Source of the DNA: Bog-950 sp044228435
GTDB taxonomy: Bacteria > Bacteroidota > Bacteroidia > Chitinophagales > LD1
Reading direction: 5' to 3'
Assembly: GCA_044228435.1 (NCBI GenBank)
Contig: JBGAUW010000016.1
Span: forward strand, 62,001-126,000
DNA: 64,000 nt
Each line of letters starts with the position of its first letter. Position 1 is the stretch's first letter. The translations under genes and the position numbers were made by a program. Below, one piece after another: positions 42,493-50,456 of this stretch. The notes under the pieces are model-generated. The model saw nothing but the letters and a program-made list of their open reading frames with translations, was not told the origin of the DNA and made no database searches.

Positions 42493-43593
42493 ATGGGCGA
42501 TAATAATGTGATAAAAGCGGTAGAGAAACAGGATGCAAAAGTGTTTGCCATGGTTGAACCCATGGAGCATGAGCAGGTAATGTATTTTAACGATAAAGAT
42601 ACCGGCCTTAAGGGAATTATAGCAGTACATAACACGGTATTGGGCCCATCGTTGGGCGGCTGCCGTATTTGGAACTACGAGCACGAAAGCGATGCTCTTT
42701 GGGATGTATTGCGCCTTTCGCGCGGAATGACTTTTAAATCCAGTATTAGCGGCATTAACCTGGGCGGTGGCAAAGCAGTTATTATTGGTAACCCCAAGGT
42801 GAAGCGCGATGAGGCTTTTTGGCGCCGCTTTGGCAAGTTTGTAGATAGCCTGAACGGTAATTATATAACTGCCGAAGACGTAGGCACCAGCACCGAGGTA
42901 ATGAGCTACGTAATGCAGGAAACCAAACACGTTACCGGCAAACCGGTATCGGCAGGCGGTACCGGCGACCCCTCTCCATCAACCGCTTATGGTGTGTTTT
43001 TGGGCTTAAAGGCCAGTGTTAAAGAAGCCTTCGGTTCAGATTCGCTGGAAGGTAAGCGCGTGGCTGTGCAGGGCGTGGGCCACGTAGGGCACGATTTGGT
43101 GGGTCACCTTACACGGGCAGGCGCTAAAGTGTTTATTACCGATATAAACACTACCAATCTGGCAAATACAGCTAAAGAATTTAATGCTACCGTAGTTGGC
43201 CCCCACGAAATTTACGACCTGGATGTGGATGTGTATTCTCCCTGCGCCTTAGGTGCTACGGTTAATTCTGATACAATTTCTACCCTGCGCTGTGCGGTAA
43301 TAGCAGGTGCGGCTAATAATCAGTTGGCCGATGAAAATTTGCATGGCCGTATGCTAATGGATAAGGGCATAGTGTATGCGCCCGATTTTTTAATTAATGC
43401 CGGCGGGGTAATAAACTGCTACCGCGAGGTACACCATCTTAGCGAAGCCGAAACAAATGGCCTTATTGAAAATATTTACCAGCGCACCCTGGATATATTT
43501 AAAAAGGGCAAAGCAGAGCAAATACCTGCCCAGGAAGCAGCCATAAAACTGGCTGTAGAAAGAATTGAGAAAGAAAAAGCGAATAAAAACTAA
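42493..43593 (+). CDS. ldh: Leucine (branched-chain amino acid) dehydrogenase
   Basis: NAD-dependent oxidative deaminase that converts leucine/valine/isoleucine to 2-oxo acids, feeding branched-chain fatty acid or amino acid metabolism. Glu/Leu/Phe/Val dehydrogenase motifs: GPSLGGCRIW near residue 53, the substrate-Lys segment SGINLGGGKAVIIGNP (~83-98), and the Rossmann GVGHVGHDLVGHL (~190). Three further blocks match: YSPCALGATVN, GAANNQLA and YAPDFLINAGGVINCYREV. I chose the ATG at 42493; a TTG two codons upstream is possible. Length 366 aa is normal. A TTTG/CACCTTTG promoter lies upstream. It is followed by nusB after a 67-bp gap. Confidence 0.9.
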   Translation: MGDNNVIKAVEKQDAKVFAMVEPMEHEQVMYFNDKDTGLKGIIAVHNTVLGPSLGGCRIWNYEHESDALWDVLRLSRGMTFKSSISGINLGGGKAVIIGNPKVKRDEAFWRRFGKFVDSLNGNYITAEDVGTSTEVMSYVMQETKHVTGKPVSAGGTGDPSPSTAYGVFLGLKASVKEAFGSDSLEGKRVAVQGVGHVGHDLVGHLTRAGAKVFITDINTTNLANTAKEFNATVVGPHEIYDLDVDVYSPCALGATVNSDTISTLRCAVIAGAANNQLADENLHGRMLMDKGIVYAPDFLINAGGVINCYREVHHLSEAETNGLIENIYQRTLDIFKKGKAEQIPAQEAAIKLAVERIEKEKANKN

Positions 43594-43660
43594 TCTTGCA
43601 GCCAGTTAAACCCGTAAATATTATTCATAAAGGCTTTTTTGTTCTTTAAAAAATTGAGCG

Positions 43661-44602
43661 ATGCTAGGTAGAAGGAATTTGAGAATTAAGGTAATGCAGA
43701 GTTTGTATGCCTGGGAAATTGACAAGGATACGCCGGTGCATAAATTAGAAGGCCACCTGAAAAGCCAGGTTCAAAAATCGGTATCGCTGTACCTTACCAA
43801 CCTGCTTTACCTGGTAGAGGTTTGTAACTACTCAATGATAGATAAGGCTAAGCGCCTTGCCAAATACATTCAAACTGAAGAGGATACCAACGCCCGCACT
43901 ACTATAGCTGCAAACTCTATTATACAGTACCTGCAAAACGACCCCCAGTTTACCGAGCCAGTAAAAAAGGATGGTATCCGCAATTATATTGATGAGAATA
44001 TTGTAAAGAATCTGTTTGCCGAGTTGGCCTCTAAAACCAAATACAAAGAGTATTCGGCATTAGATAAGCCTACTATTGAGCAGGATAAAGACATTGTTAA
44101 TTACATCATTAAAAAACTGTTTGATAGTAATAAAGACCTCGAGTTGCACCTGGAAGAGATTTTTATAAACTACGATGACGATAACGGCCTTTTGTTACAC
44201 GTGCTTACCAAGTATATAGATGCTTTTGACCCGAATAAGAAAAGCGTGTTTTTTCCGGGCCTTACCGATTGGGAAGAAGAGAAACAGTTTGCATACAACC
44301 TGCTGGCCAAAACCATACAAAGCGACGACGAACTGATAGCTATAATTGAGCCCAAGCTTAAAAACTGGGATATGGACCGCGTGGCGATGCTGGATTTAAT
44401 ACTGATGAAAATGGCCGTATGCGAGCTGAAGTATTTCCCCAACATTCCTATTAAGGTTTCTATTAACGAGTATATCGATATATCTAAGTTTTACAGCACC
44501 CCCAAAAGCAAAGATTTTGTGAATGGCGTGTTAGATAAGGTGAAGAACGAAATGCTGGAAAAAGGAGAGATTAAGAAGTTTGGCCGTGGCCTGATGGAAT
44601 AA
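43661..44602 (+). CDS. nusB: Transcription antitermination factor NusB (long Bacteroidota form)
   Basis: 313 residues, about twice the E. coli length, as usual in Bacteroidota. The N-terminus MLGRRNLRIKVMQSLYAWEID opens the fold. The C-terminal domain has the conserved WDMDRVAMLDLILMKMAVCELKYFPNIPIKVSINEYIDISKFYS (~225-270), then SKDFVNGVLDKV. The middle (~95-190) is a lineage-specific insertion. NusB binds boxA RNA with NusE and supports rRNA antitermination. It is first in the cluster nusB-DUF1573-yajC-coaE, with a 106-bp gap containing a promoter before the second gene. Confidence 0.9.
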   Translation: MLGRRNLRIKVMQSLYAWEIDKDTPVHKLEGHLKSQVQKSVSLYLTNLLYLVEVCNYSMIDKAKRLAKYIQTEEDTNARTTIAANSIIQYLQNDPQFTEPVKKDGIRNYIDENIVKNLFAELASKTKYKEYSALDKPTIEQDKDIVNYIIKKLFDSNKDLELHLEEIFINYDDDNGLLLHVLTKYIDAFDPNKKSVFFPGLTDWEEEKQFAYNLLAKTIQSDDELIAIIEPKLKNWDMDRVAMLDLILMKMAVCELKYFPNIPIKVSINEYIDISKFYSTPKSKDFVNGVLDKVKNEMLEKGEIKKFGRGLME

Positions 44603-44636
44603 ATTTGCTAATGATTCTGAATTTCAGCGACAGGAG

Positions 44637-44667
44637 TTTAGCAGTTATTGTTTCAAAATTATATTTG
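44637..44667 (+). promoter_or_regulatory. Putative promoter of the DUF1573-yajC pair
   Basis: TTTA (44637-44640), a 19-bp spacer and TATATTTG (44660-44667), a perfect TAnnTTTG -7 box. The -33 box has one mismatch. It lies about 40 bp upstream of the DUF1573 ATG. Confidence 0.65.
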
Positions 44668-44708
44668 CGGGCTGCGAAATATTAAAACACAGCTTCAAAT
44701 TACAACTT

Positions 44709-45146
44709 ATGAAAAAGATACTTATTGCCTTTTTTTCTGTAGTGCTGGTTCTGGGTTTGTTCAGTTGCCGTAAAAGGGGAGAAGTTCCACCCGAAATTGC
44801 AATAGATGCGCAACTGATGAAGGATACTACTACCATCGCTTTTCTCGATTCTACCACTTTTGGGTTCGATACTATTATGCAGGATGATAAGGTAGAACAT
44901 ACCTTCCGCTTTACCAATACCGGCAACCATAACCTGGTAATCGCCCGCGCGTTCGGTTCGTGCGGCTGCACAGTGCCCGATTACCCTAAAGAGCCGGTAA
45001 AGCCGGGCGAAACAGGCACTATACATGTAACATTTAACTCGGCCGGCAAGCAGGGCGAGCAGCATAAAAATGTAACCGTAGTTTGTAATACCACAGCACG
45101 GAACGAAATGTTATACCTGGTAGGTTTTGTAAAAACAAAAGATTAA
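44709..45146 (+). CDS. DUF1573 lipoprotein
   Basis: 145 residues. Lipobox VLGLFSC (Cys at ~19). The DUF1573 core is VEHTFRFTNTGNHNLVIARAFGSCGCTVPDYPKEPVKPGETGTIHVTFNS, with the typical SCGC Cys pair, an Ig-like (ASH/MSP-related) beta sandwich. It is common in Bacteroidota next to nusB/yajC. Role unknown; possibly an envelope partner. It is followed by yajC after 22 bp. Confidence 0.88.
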   Translation: MKKILIAFFSVVLVLGLFSCRKRGEVPPEIAIDAQLMKDTTTIAFLDSTTFGFDTIMQDDKVEHTFRFTNTGNHNLVIARAFGSCGCTVPDYPKEPVKPGETGTIHVTFNSAGKQGEQHKNVTVVCNTTARNEMLYLVGFVKTKD

Positions 45147-45168
45147 TTCACCCTTTAATTAAACAGCA

Positions 45169-45474
45169 ATGGATAGTATTGGATTAGTATTTATGGGCGC
45201 CATGTTTGTGGTAATGTATTTTTTCTTTATCCGCCCGCAGCAAAACCAGGCAAAGCTGGCCAAGGCTTTTCAGGATAGTATTGAAAAAGGTGCCCGAGTG
45301 GTAACTACAGGCGGTATACACGGCAGAATAGTAAAGGCCGACGAAACTACGGTGTTGCTGGAAATTGATAACAACACTAAAATAAAAATCGATAAGTCGG
45401 GTATTTCGATGGAATTGAGCAAAGCAGCTTATGGCGAAGGCGAAAAAAAGGCGGAGGTAGCTGAAGTTAAATAA
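45169..45474 (+). CDS. yajC: Preprotein translocase subunit YajC
   Basis: 101 residues with one N-terminal membrane segment (IGLVFMGAMFVVMYFFFIRPQQ), the typical FxxRPQQ border. The cytoplasmic part is TTGGIHGRIVKADETTVLLEIDNNTKIKIDKSGIS. YajC associates with SecDF at the Sec translocon. The gene sits in the usual nusB-DUF1573-yajC-coaE arrangement and ends before a strong terminator. Confidence 0.93.
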   Translation: MDSIGLVFMGAMFVVMYFFFIRPQQNQAKLAKAFQDSIEKGARVVTTGGIHGRIVKADETTVLLEIDNNTKIKIDKSGISMELSKAAYGEGEKKAEVAEVK

Positions 45475-45512
45475 GCAGAGCGGCCCATAAGGCAAAAAAT
45501 AAATTTTACATA

Positions 45513-45556
45513 AAACGGCATTAAGAATAATATATCTTAGTGCCGTTTCGTTTTAT
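45513..45556 (+). terminator. Terminator between yajC and coaE
   Basis: AAACGGCA (45513-45520) and TGCCGTTT (45541-45548) form a perfect 8-bp stem with an inner TTAAG/CTTAG pairing, followed by CGTTTTAT. It lies 38 bp past the yajC stop, so coaE likely has its own promoter or depends on readthrough. Confidence 0.8.
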
Positions 45557-45577
45557 AGTTAACCTATTTACACAACT

Positions 45578-46216
45578 ATGAAACGAAGAAAACCCTCTAC
45601 GCATTACGTGATTAAAGTTGGCATTACAGGCGGAATTGGCAGCGGTAAAACTACCGTTTGCAAAATGTTTGAGGACTTAGGCGTACCCGTGTACTACGCC
45701 GACGACCTCGCTAAATACTTAATGCAGCACGAACATCATTTAATCGACCAGATTAAAAAGCATTTTGGCGAGGACGTGTACGAAAACTGCCGGCTAAACC
45801 GCAAGCTTTTGGCGGAGCGGGTTTTTAACGACCCGCAAAAACTGGCTCTGCTAAACTCGCTGGTGCACCCTGCCGTGTTTAGAGATACCGAACGCTGGGT
45901 TGAGGACCAAAAAGAAAAAAAGGTAGCCTACATTTTAAAGGAGGCCGCCCTGCTGGTAGAGACCGGCAGCTATAAAGCGCTGGATAAACTAATAGTAGTA
46001 ACCGCACCATTAGAGGTGCGCCTGCAAAGGGTAGCCGAGCGCGACCATGCCCAAACCGAAGAAATATTGGCACGCATGCGTAACCAACTGCCGGAAGAGG
46101 AGAAAGTAGCCCTGGCTAACTTTGTAGTAACCAACGATAATGGGCTGGAAAGCCTGAAAGCCCAGGTAATGGCCATACACGAGCAACTGGTGGTGTTAGA
46201 TGCTGCTATGGGGTAG
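45578..46216 (+). CDS. coaE: Dephospho-CoA kinase
   Basis: Last step of coenzyme A synthesis: phosphorylates the 3'-OH of dephospho-CoA. P-loop GITGGIGSGKTTV (residues ~14-26), the DDLAKYLM segment near 40, NDPQKLALLNSLVHPAVF (~89) and VVTAPLEVRLQRVAERDHAQTEEILARM (~145) are all family features. Length 212 aa is normal. The first ATG adds about a dozen residues before the P-loop, which is acceptable. Confidence 0.93.
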   Translation: MKRRKPSTHYVIKVGITGGIGSGKTTVCKMFEDLGVPVYYADDLAKYLMQHEHHLIDQIKKHFGEDVYENCRLNRKLLAERVFNDPQKLALLNSLVHPAVFRDTERWVEDQKEKKVAYILKEAALLVETGSYKALDKLIVVTAPLEVRLQRVAERDHAQTEEILARMRNQLPEEEKVALANFVVTNDNGLESLKAQVMAIHEQLVVLDAAMG

Positions 46217-46281
46217 TGAAGGCTTTTCCCGCGCTCACAAAATTAATATGACTTTCCGGAACGCTATTAGCCAAGGCTGAT

Positions 46282-46289
46282 TACATTTG
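46282..46289 (+). promoter_or_regulatory. purK: -7 box directly before purK (possible leaderless start)
   Basis: TACATTTG, a perfect TAnnTTTG element, ends 5 bp before the purK ATG at 46295. A -33 TTTG is not evident at a 19-bp spacing. If it is used, transcription would start at or next to the ATG. Confidence 0.4.
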
Positions 46290-46294
46290 CGCTA

Positions 46295-47428
46295 ATGAGC
46301 AAACCTTTACGTGTAGGCATTTTAGGCGGCGGACAACTGGGCCGCATGTTGCTACAAACCGCCGCTAATTACCATGTAGAAACCTTTGTGTTGGAGGCTG
46401 GTAAAAACCCTCCCGCATCTTCGCTTTGCCACTATTTTGTAGAGGGCGACATTAAAGATTACGATGCGGTTTACCGCTTTGGCAAACTGGTAGATGCTTT
46501 GACCATTGAAATAGAGAATGTAAACCTGGAAGCCCTTTTTAAGCTGGAAGAAGAAGGCCTTAAGATATACCCACGCCCACAGGCTTTAAAAATTATTAAA
46601 GATAAGGGGCTGCAAAAGGAGTTCTACAAAACGCACAACATACCTACCAGTGAGTTTAAACTTATAACACATAAGTACGAATTGAATACCCATCTTAACT
46701 TTTTGCCGGTGGCCCAAAAGCTGCGCCAGGGGGGATATGATGGAAAAGGGGTGGAGATACTGCGCGAAACCGAAGACTTTGCCAAAGCCTTCGATGCGCC
46801 TTGCGTGATTGAAAAGTTGGTATCTATCGAAAAAGAGATATCGGTAATAGTAGCAAAGAATGATACCGGCGAAACAGCCGTTTACCCACCGGTAGAAATG
46901 GTTTTCGACCCACGCTATAACCTGGTAGATTATTTGTTCTCTCCGGCTACCTTAACCGAAGAACAATCTACCCTTGCACAGACTATAGCACTTAAAGTAA
47001 TGGATGCGCTGGATAGCCCCGGTATTTTTGCTGTAGAGTTATTTTTAGATACCAAAGGTCAGATACTGGTTAATGAAACTGCGCCAAGGGCGCATAACAG
47101 CGGCCACCAAAGTATAGAGGGCAATTACGCCTCGCAATACGAAATGCAAATGCGTATTTTGCAAAATCTTCCCTTAGGTAATACCGATTCTATCATGCCA
47201 TCGTTGATGCTTAACTTGATTGGAGAGCCTAAGCATGAAGGGCCGGTAAAATATAGCGGGCTGGAAGATGTATTGAAAATGAAAGGCGTTTACGTGCACC
47301 TTTATGGCAAGCACGAAACCAAACCGGGCCGCAAAATGGGCCATGTAACTATATTGGGCGAAAACAAAGAGGCGTTGCTTGAAAAGGCAGAAATGATAAA
47401 GGCAAAGTTGAAGGTTGTAAGCAGTTAG
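46295..47428 (+). CDS. purK: 5-(carboxyamino)imidazole ribonucleotide synthase
   Basis: ATP-grasp enzyme of purine synthesis: converts AIR, ATP and bicarbonate to N5-CAIR. GILGGGQLGRMLLQTAA near the N-terminus, KLRQGGYDGKGVEILRE (~145) and FAVELFLDTKGQILVNETAPRAHNSGHQSIEG (~245-275) are signature blocks. The C-terminal YGKHETKPGRKMGHVTILG also fits. Length 377 aa. It precedes purE, the next enzyme of the pathway, but a ~230-bp gap full of hairpins separates them. Confidence 0.95.
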   Translation: MSKPLRVGILGGGQLGRMLLQTAANYHVETFVLEAGKNPPASSLCHYFVEGDIKDYDAVYRFGKLVDALTIEIENVNLEALFKLEEEGLKIYPRPQALKIIKDKGLQKEFYKTHNIPTSEFKLITHKYELNTHLNFLPVAQKLRQGGYDGKGVEILRETEDFAKAFDAPCVIEKLVSIEKEISVIVAKNDTGETAVYPPVEMVFDPRYNLVDYLFSPATLTEEQSTLAQTIALKVMDALDSPGIFAVELFLDTKGQILVNETAPRAHNSGHQSIEGNYASQYEMQMRILQNLPLGNTDSIMPSLMLNLIGEPKHEGPVKYSGLEDVLKMKGVYVHLYGKHETKPGRKMGHVTILGENKEALLEKAEMIKAKLKVVSS

Positions 47429-47439
47429 GCAGTTTATTC

Positions 47440-47603
47440 GCCTTGGCGGAGACATCCACCCCCTGTTCTGCGCAAAGCCGCAGAACTTTCCCCCGCCAGC
47501 GGGGGACATTAGCGCTAAATTAAAGAAATTAGCGCGAAGGCAGTTGGCTGTTAGTGTCCTCCGCTGGCGGAGGTGTCCCGATTTATCGGGACGGAGGTGG
47601 ATG
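47440..47603. repeat. Hairpin-rich intergenic element between purK and purE
   Basis: Outer ends CATCCACC (47453-47460) and GGTGGATG (47596-47603) are inverted. Inside are five perfect or near-perfect hairpins: CGCC/GGCG at 47439; GTTCTGCG/CGCAGAAC at 47465-47486; CCCCCGC/GCGGGGG at 47490-47505; CCTCCGC/GCGGAGG at 47558-47573; TCCCGAT/ATCGGGA at 47576-47591. No T tract follows any of them. No ORF. Confidence 0.6.
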
Positions 47604-47660
47604 GAATATAAAATATAAAAAGACTATTGATTCAAATCCCTCCGGGGTAAAAACTTCTAT

Positions 47661-48182
47661 ATGAGCAAACCACAGGTAGGTATAATAATGGGCAGCGAAA
47701 GCGATTTGAAAATAATGCAACAGGCTGCCGAGGTGCTGAAAGATTTCGCGATTGATTTTGAACTGACGGTGGTAAGCGCGCACCGCACGCCCGAGCGCAT
47801 GATGGAATATGCCCGCACCGCCCGCGAGCGCGGCCTTAAAGTAATTATTGCCGGTGCCGGTGGCGCTGCGCACCTGCCCGGTATGGTGGCTGCTGTTACA
47901 ACGCTACCGGTAATTGGTGTGCCGGTTAAATCATCCAACTCAATCGATGGGTGGGATTCGGTGCTTTCTATACTGCAAATGCCCGGTGGTGTGCCTGTGG
48001 CAACCGTTGCTTTAAACGGCGCTAAAAACGCAGGTATACTGGCCGCGCAAATACTAGGCGCTACCGATAAAGCTATTGCCGATAAACTGGCTGCTTTTAA
48101 AAAGCAAATGAAAGAGAAGGTAGATACCAGCATCCGCGAAATACAAATAGCGGGTTTTACTAACCAGTTCGACGAAAAGTAA
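47661..48182 (+). CDS. purE: N5-carboxyaminoimidazole ribonucleotide mutase
   Basis: Converts N5-CAIR to CAIR. The class I signature VGIIMGSESDLKIMQQAAEVL opens the protein (residues ~5-25). VVSAHRTPERMMEYA (~38-52) holds the catalytic His. AGAGGAAHLPGMVAAVTTLPVIGVPV (~65-90) and ALNGAKNAGILAAQIL (~118) follow. Length 173 aa is normal. It is followed 4 bp later by a NYN-LOTUS gene, so the two are probably co-transcribed. Confidence 0.95.
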   Translation: MSKPQVGIIMGSESDLKIMQQAAEVLKDFAIDFELTVVSAHRTPERMMEYARTARERGLKVIIAGAGGAAHLPGMVAAVTTLPVIGVPVKSSNSIDGWDSVLSILQMPGGVPVATVALNGAKNAGILAAQILGATDKAIADKLAAFKKQMKEKVDTSIREIQIAGFTNQFDEK

Positions 48183-48186
48183 GCCC

Positions 48187-48891
48187 ATGCAGGAAAAATT
48201 CAAAATAGCCTTATTGATAGACGGCGAAAACGCTTCGCCAAAAATGCTGGAGGCTATTGTTGAAGAAGTCTCTAAAAACGGCAGCATCACCATCCGCCGC
48301 ATTTATGGCGACTGGACCCAGCAGATAATGAATGGTTGGAAAGAGGCTATCAATGCCAACGCCATCCAACCCATACAGCAGTTTACTTATACGCAGGGCA
48401 AAAACAGCAGCGATAGCGCTTTGATTATTGATGCCATGGATATTTTAAATGGTAAACTGGTAAACGGCTTCTGCATTGTAAGCAGCGATAGTGATTATAC
48501 CCGACTTGCTACCCGCATACGCGAAGATGGCCTGCTGGTGATTGGTGTAGGAGAGGAGAAGACCCCGAAGGCCTTTGTAAAATCGTGTGACCTGTTTGTG
48601 CACGTCGAAAACCTGGTGCCTGCCGAAACAGAAACTACTACTAATAAGCCCAGCCGTAAAAACGTAAAAAAGGTAGATAACAAAACGCTTAACCTGCTTA
48701 AGCGTGCCTATGAAATGGCCGAGCAGGATAACGGCGAACCTGCGCATATAACCCAGGTGGTGCAAAGCCTGCGTAAAATAGAACCCGACTTTGATCCCCG
48801 CACCTATGGCTTTAAAACCTTCCCTAAATTTTTATCCTCGTTACCGCAGTTTGTGGTTACTAAAGACGGGCTTAAAATCAGTATAAAATAG
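48187..48891 (+). CDS. NYN (PIN-like) nuclease with C-terminal OST-HTH/LOTUS domain
   Basis: 234 residues. The NYN domain (~5-145) has the acidic residues of the PIN/NYN nuclease fold: LLIDGENASPK (Asp11), SDSALIIDAMD (~78-88) and CIVSSDSDYTRLATRI (~96-111). After a Lys-rich linker, residues ~165-234 (NKTLNLLKRAYEMAE..., HITQVVQSLRKIEPDFDPRTYGFKTFPKFLSSLPQF) form an OST-HTH/LOTUS domain, which binds RNA in known members. A cytoplasmic RNase or RNA-binding role is likely; target unknown. It is 4 bp downstream of purE. Catalytic activity is inferred from conserved acids only. Confidence 0.87.
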   Translation: MQEKFKIALLIDGENASPKMLEAIVEEVSKNGSITIRRIYGDWTQQIMNGWKEAINANAIQPIQQFTYTQGKNSSDSALIIDAMDILNGKLVNGFCIVSSDSDYTRLATRIREDGLLVIGVGEEKTPKAFVKSCDLFVHVENLVPAETETTTNKPSRKNVKKVDNKTLNLLKRAYEMAEQDNGEPAHITQVVQSLRKIEPDFDPRTYGFKTFPKFLSSLPQFVVTKDGLKISIK

Positions 48892-48919
48892 GCTGGTTGT
48901 TTCCGGAAAGAGGGTCCGT

Positions 48920-49015
48920 TCCATGGTTAACCAAGGTTAACATAATTCAATTTTAAAACTTTCAAGCTATTGGTTTTCAGATATGTAAGAAAGGCATGTT
49001 AACCATAGAACCGTT
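48920..49015. repeat. Inverted repeat downstream of the NYN-LOTUS gene
   Basis: GTTCCATGGTTAAC (from about 48920) and GTTAACCATAGAAC (from about 49000) are inverted and 13 of 14 match, about 65 bp apart. Both arms adjoin a CCGTTCC word. No poly-T tract follows closely. Nothing else is seen in this 182-bp gap between converging genes. Confidence 0.4.
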
Positions 49016-49073
49016 CCGTTATATGTTAATTTATTTTTTAATATAACCTTATTTGAGTTTTTAAGGGGCTGTG

Positions 49074-49475
49074 CTATTTGGCTATTATTTCGGTAGCCGA
49101 ACTATTAATTTCTAACAATGTAGTAGTTGCTTTTACCGCAGCACACGATACTGTTTTTTCGCCCTTTACAATACATACCACCTCATTCACCCTAAGGAAC
49201 AAGTTGTTTTTGCTTAAACCGCCTACTGTTTTGCGTTTAGTCACTTCTTTAAGGTCTTCTTTAGGCCCTGCAAAAATAGGGACGGTGCCTTCGGCCAGGT
49301 TTTTAAGCGTTACCTGTATTTCTTTACCATAAACAGTTGCCGGTTTTTTGGCGGTGGTAGTAGTTTTAGTTTTGCTGCTGGTAGAGGTGCTTTTTTTAGT
49401 GGTGGTTTGGGCGAAGCCTCTAATAAGCATTACGGAAAAAAATAGGACTAAAGTTGTTTTAAGTAAGGTATGCAT
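49074..49475 (-). CDS. Hypothetical secreted protein with Thr/Ser/Lys linker
   Basis: 133 residues. Signal peptide (LLKTTLVLFFSVMLIRGFAQ), then a low-complexity TTTKKSTSTSSKTKTTTT stretch (~24-43). A compact beta-rich domain (EIQVTLKNLAEGTVPIFAGPKEDLKEVTKRKTVGGLSKNNLFLRVNEVVCIV, ~52-102) has two Cys (VCIVKG...VSCAAV) that may form a disulfide. I recognise no family. It converges on the NYN-LOTUS gene across a 182-bp gap. Confidence 0.6.
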   Translation of the reverse strand: MHTLLKTTLVLFFSVMLIRGFAQTTTKKSTSTSSKTKTTTTAKKPATVYGKEIQVTLKNLAEGTVPIFAGPKEDLKEVTKRKTVGGLSKNNLFLRVNEVVCIVKGEKTVSCAAVKATTTLLEINSSATEIIAK

Positions 49476-49523
49476 GGTTGCTTTTTTTTAATGCAAAATA
49501 CAGTTTCGCACGGAGACACGGAG

Positions 49524-49710
49524 CTAAACAGCCGAGAAATACAAAATATCAAAACACATTCACACGGTACGCTCATGGATAATACAAACCACCTCGCTCT
49601 CGCTTCGCTCGACCACTCCTCCTTAAAATACCGCTGCTCCCGATGAAAAATCGGGATGAAACAGGTAGCAGCGAAGGAGGAGAATCTAACAGCCGCTAAT
49701 ACAAAATATC
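49524..49710. repeat. Hairpin element bounded by ~25-bp direct repeats
   Basis: Direct repeats CTAAACAGCCGAGAAATAC... (49524-49550) and CTAACAGCCGCTAATAC... (49686-49710) both end in AAAATATC. Between them: AATACAAACCACCTC, GCTCTCGCTTCGCTCGA, ACTCCTCCTT..., hairpins TCCCGAT-GAAAA-ATCGGGA (49638-49656) and CGCTGCT/AGCAGCG (49632-49673), then AAGGAGGAGAATCTAA. The order of words resembles copies A and B at 22820 and 28076. It fills the gap between the secreted protein gene and bshB1. Confidence 0.55.
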
Positions 49711-49719
49711 ACTAAAAAA

Positions 49720-50436
49720 CTATACCAGTGTCATTATATCATCTACGCCCGGTATGCGGTTTACGGTAAAGGCCTCGGCATATTTAACGCCAAGTGGCAC
49801 ACCAAAGTGTACCGCCCTTGCTTTTACAAACTCTAAAAACTCGGGCGAAGAAATAAAGGTATTCGCCTCGGTAGATTCAGGGTCGTGGAACTGCGATTTA
49901 AAGGCAAGAATTGCTTGCAGTTTGCGCTCGTAGTAAGCGGTAATATCTACTACAAAATGAGGTTCGGCGTGTATGGCCTGTATATAATGGTATAGTGCAC
50001 GGGGGCGGAAAGGCTTTTGCTTCTGGCCGTCAAGTTCAGTTTCAATTTTTGCCAGGCCCGATAAAAAGCAGGCATCGTACGTTAGTTGGGCCGAGCGGCC
50101 ATGGTCGGGGTGGCGGTCGTATTTGGCATTGCTTATAACCACCTCGGGCTGATACTTGCGTAGCACTTTAGTCAATGCTAACTGATGCTCTTTATCGTTT
50201 ACAAAAAAGCCATCGGCAAACCCCAGGTTTTCTCGCACATGAACTCCTAATATCTTAGATGAAGCTTCTACTTCATTTGCCCTTGTATTTGCATCGCCAC
50301 GGGTGCCCAGTTCGCCTTTTGTAAGGTCTAATATACCTACCTTATACCCCTTATCAATTTGTTTCATTAGGGTGCCCGAACAGCCAAGTTCTACATCATC
50401 GGGGTGCACGCCTATGGCCAGTATATCTAGTTTCAT
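49720..50436 (-). CDS. bshB1: Bacillithiol biosynthesis deacetylase BshB1
   Basis: Removes the acetyl group from GlcNAc-malate in bacillithiol synthesis. The PIG-L-type zinc site is visible: HPDDVELGCSGTL (residues ~12-24), KGELGTRGDANTRANEVEASS (~40-60), and RHPDHGRSAQLTYDACFLSGL (~107-127). HAEPHFVVDIT lies at ~155. Length 238 aa matches the family. Bshabc partners are not in this window. An 8-bp tandem array (50475-50514) lies upstream, so the promoter region may be shifted by it. Confidence 0.92.
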   Translation of the reverse strand: MKLDILAIGVHPDDVELGCSGTLMKQIDKGYKVGILDLTKGELGTRGDANTRANEVEASSKILGVHVRENLGFADGFFVNDKEHQLALTKVLRKYQPEVVISNAKYDRHPDHGRSAQLTYDACFLSGLAKIETELDGQKQKPFRPRALYHYIQAIHAEPHFVVDITAYYERKLQAILAFKSQFHDPESTEANTFISSPEFLEFVKARAVHFGVPLGVKYAEAFTVNRIPGVDDIMTLV

Positions 50437-50456
50437 GTGAGTGTGTTAAAGTGCAA

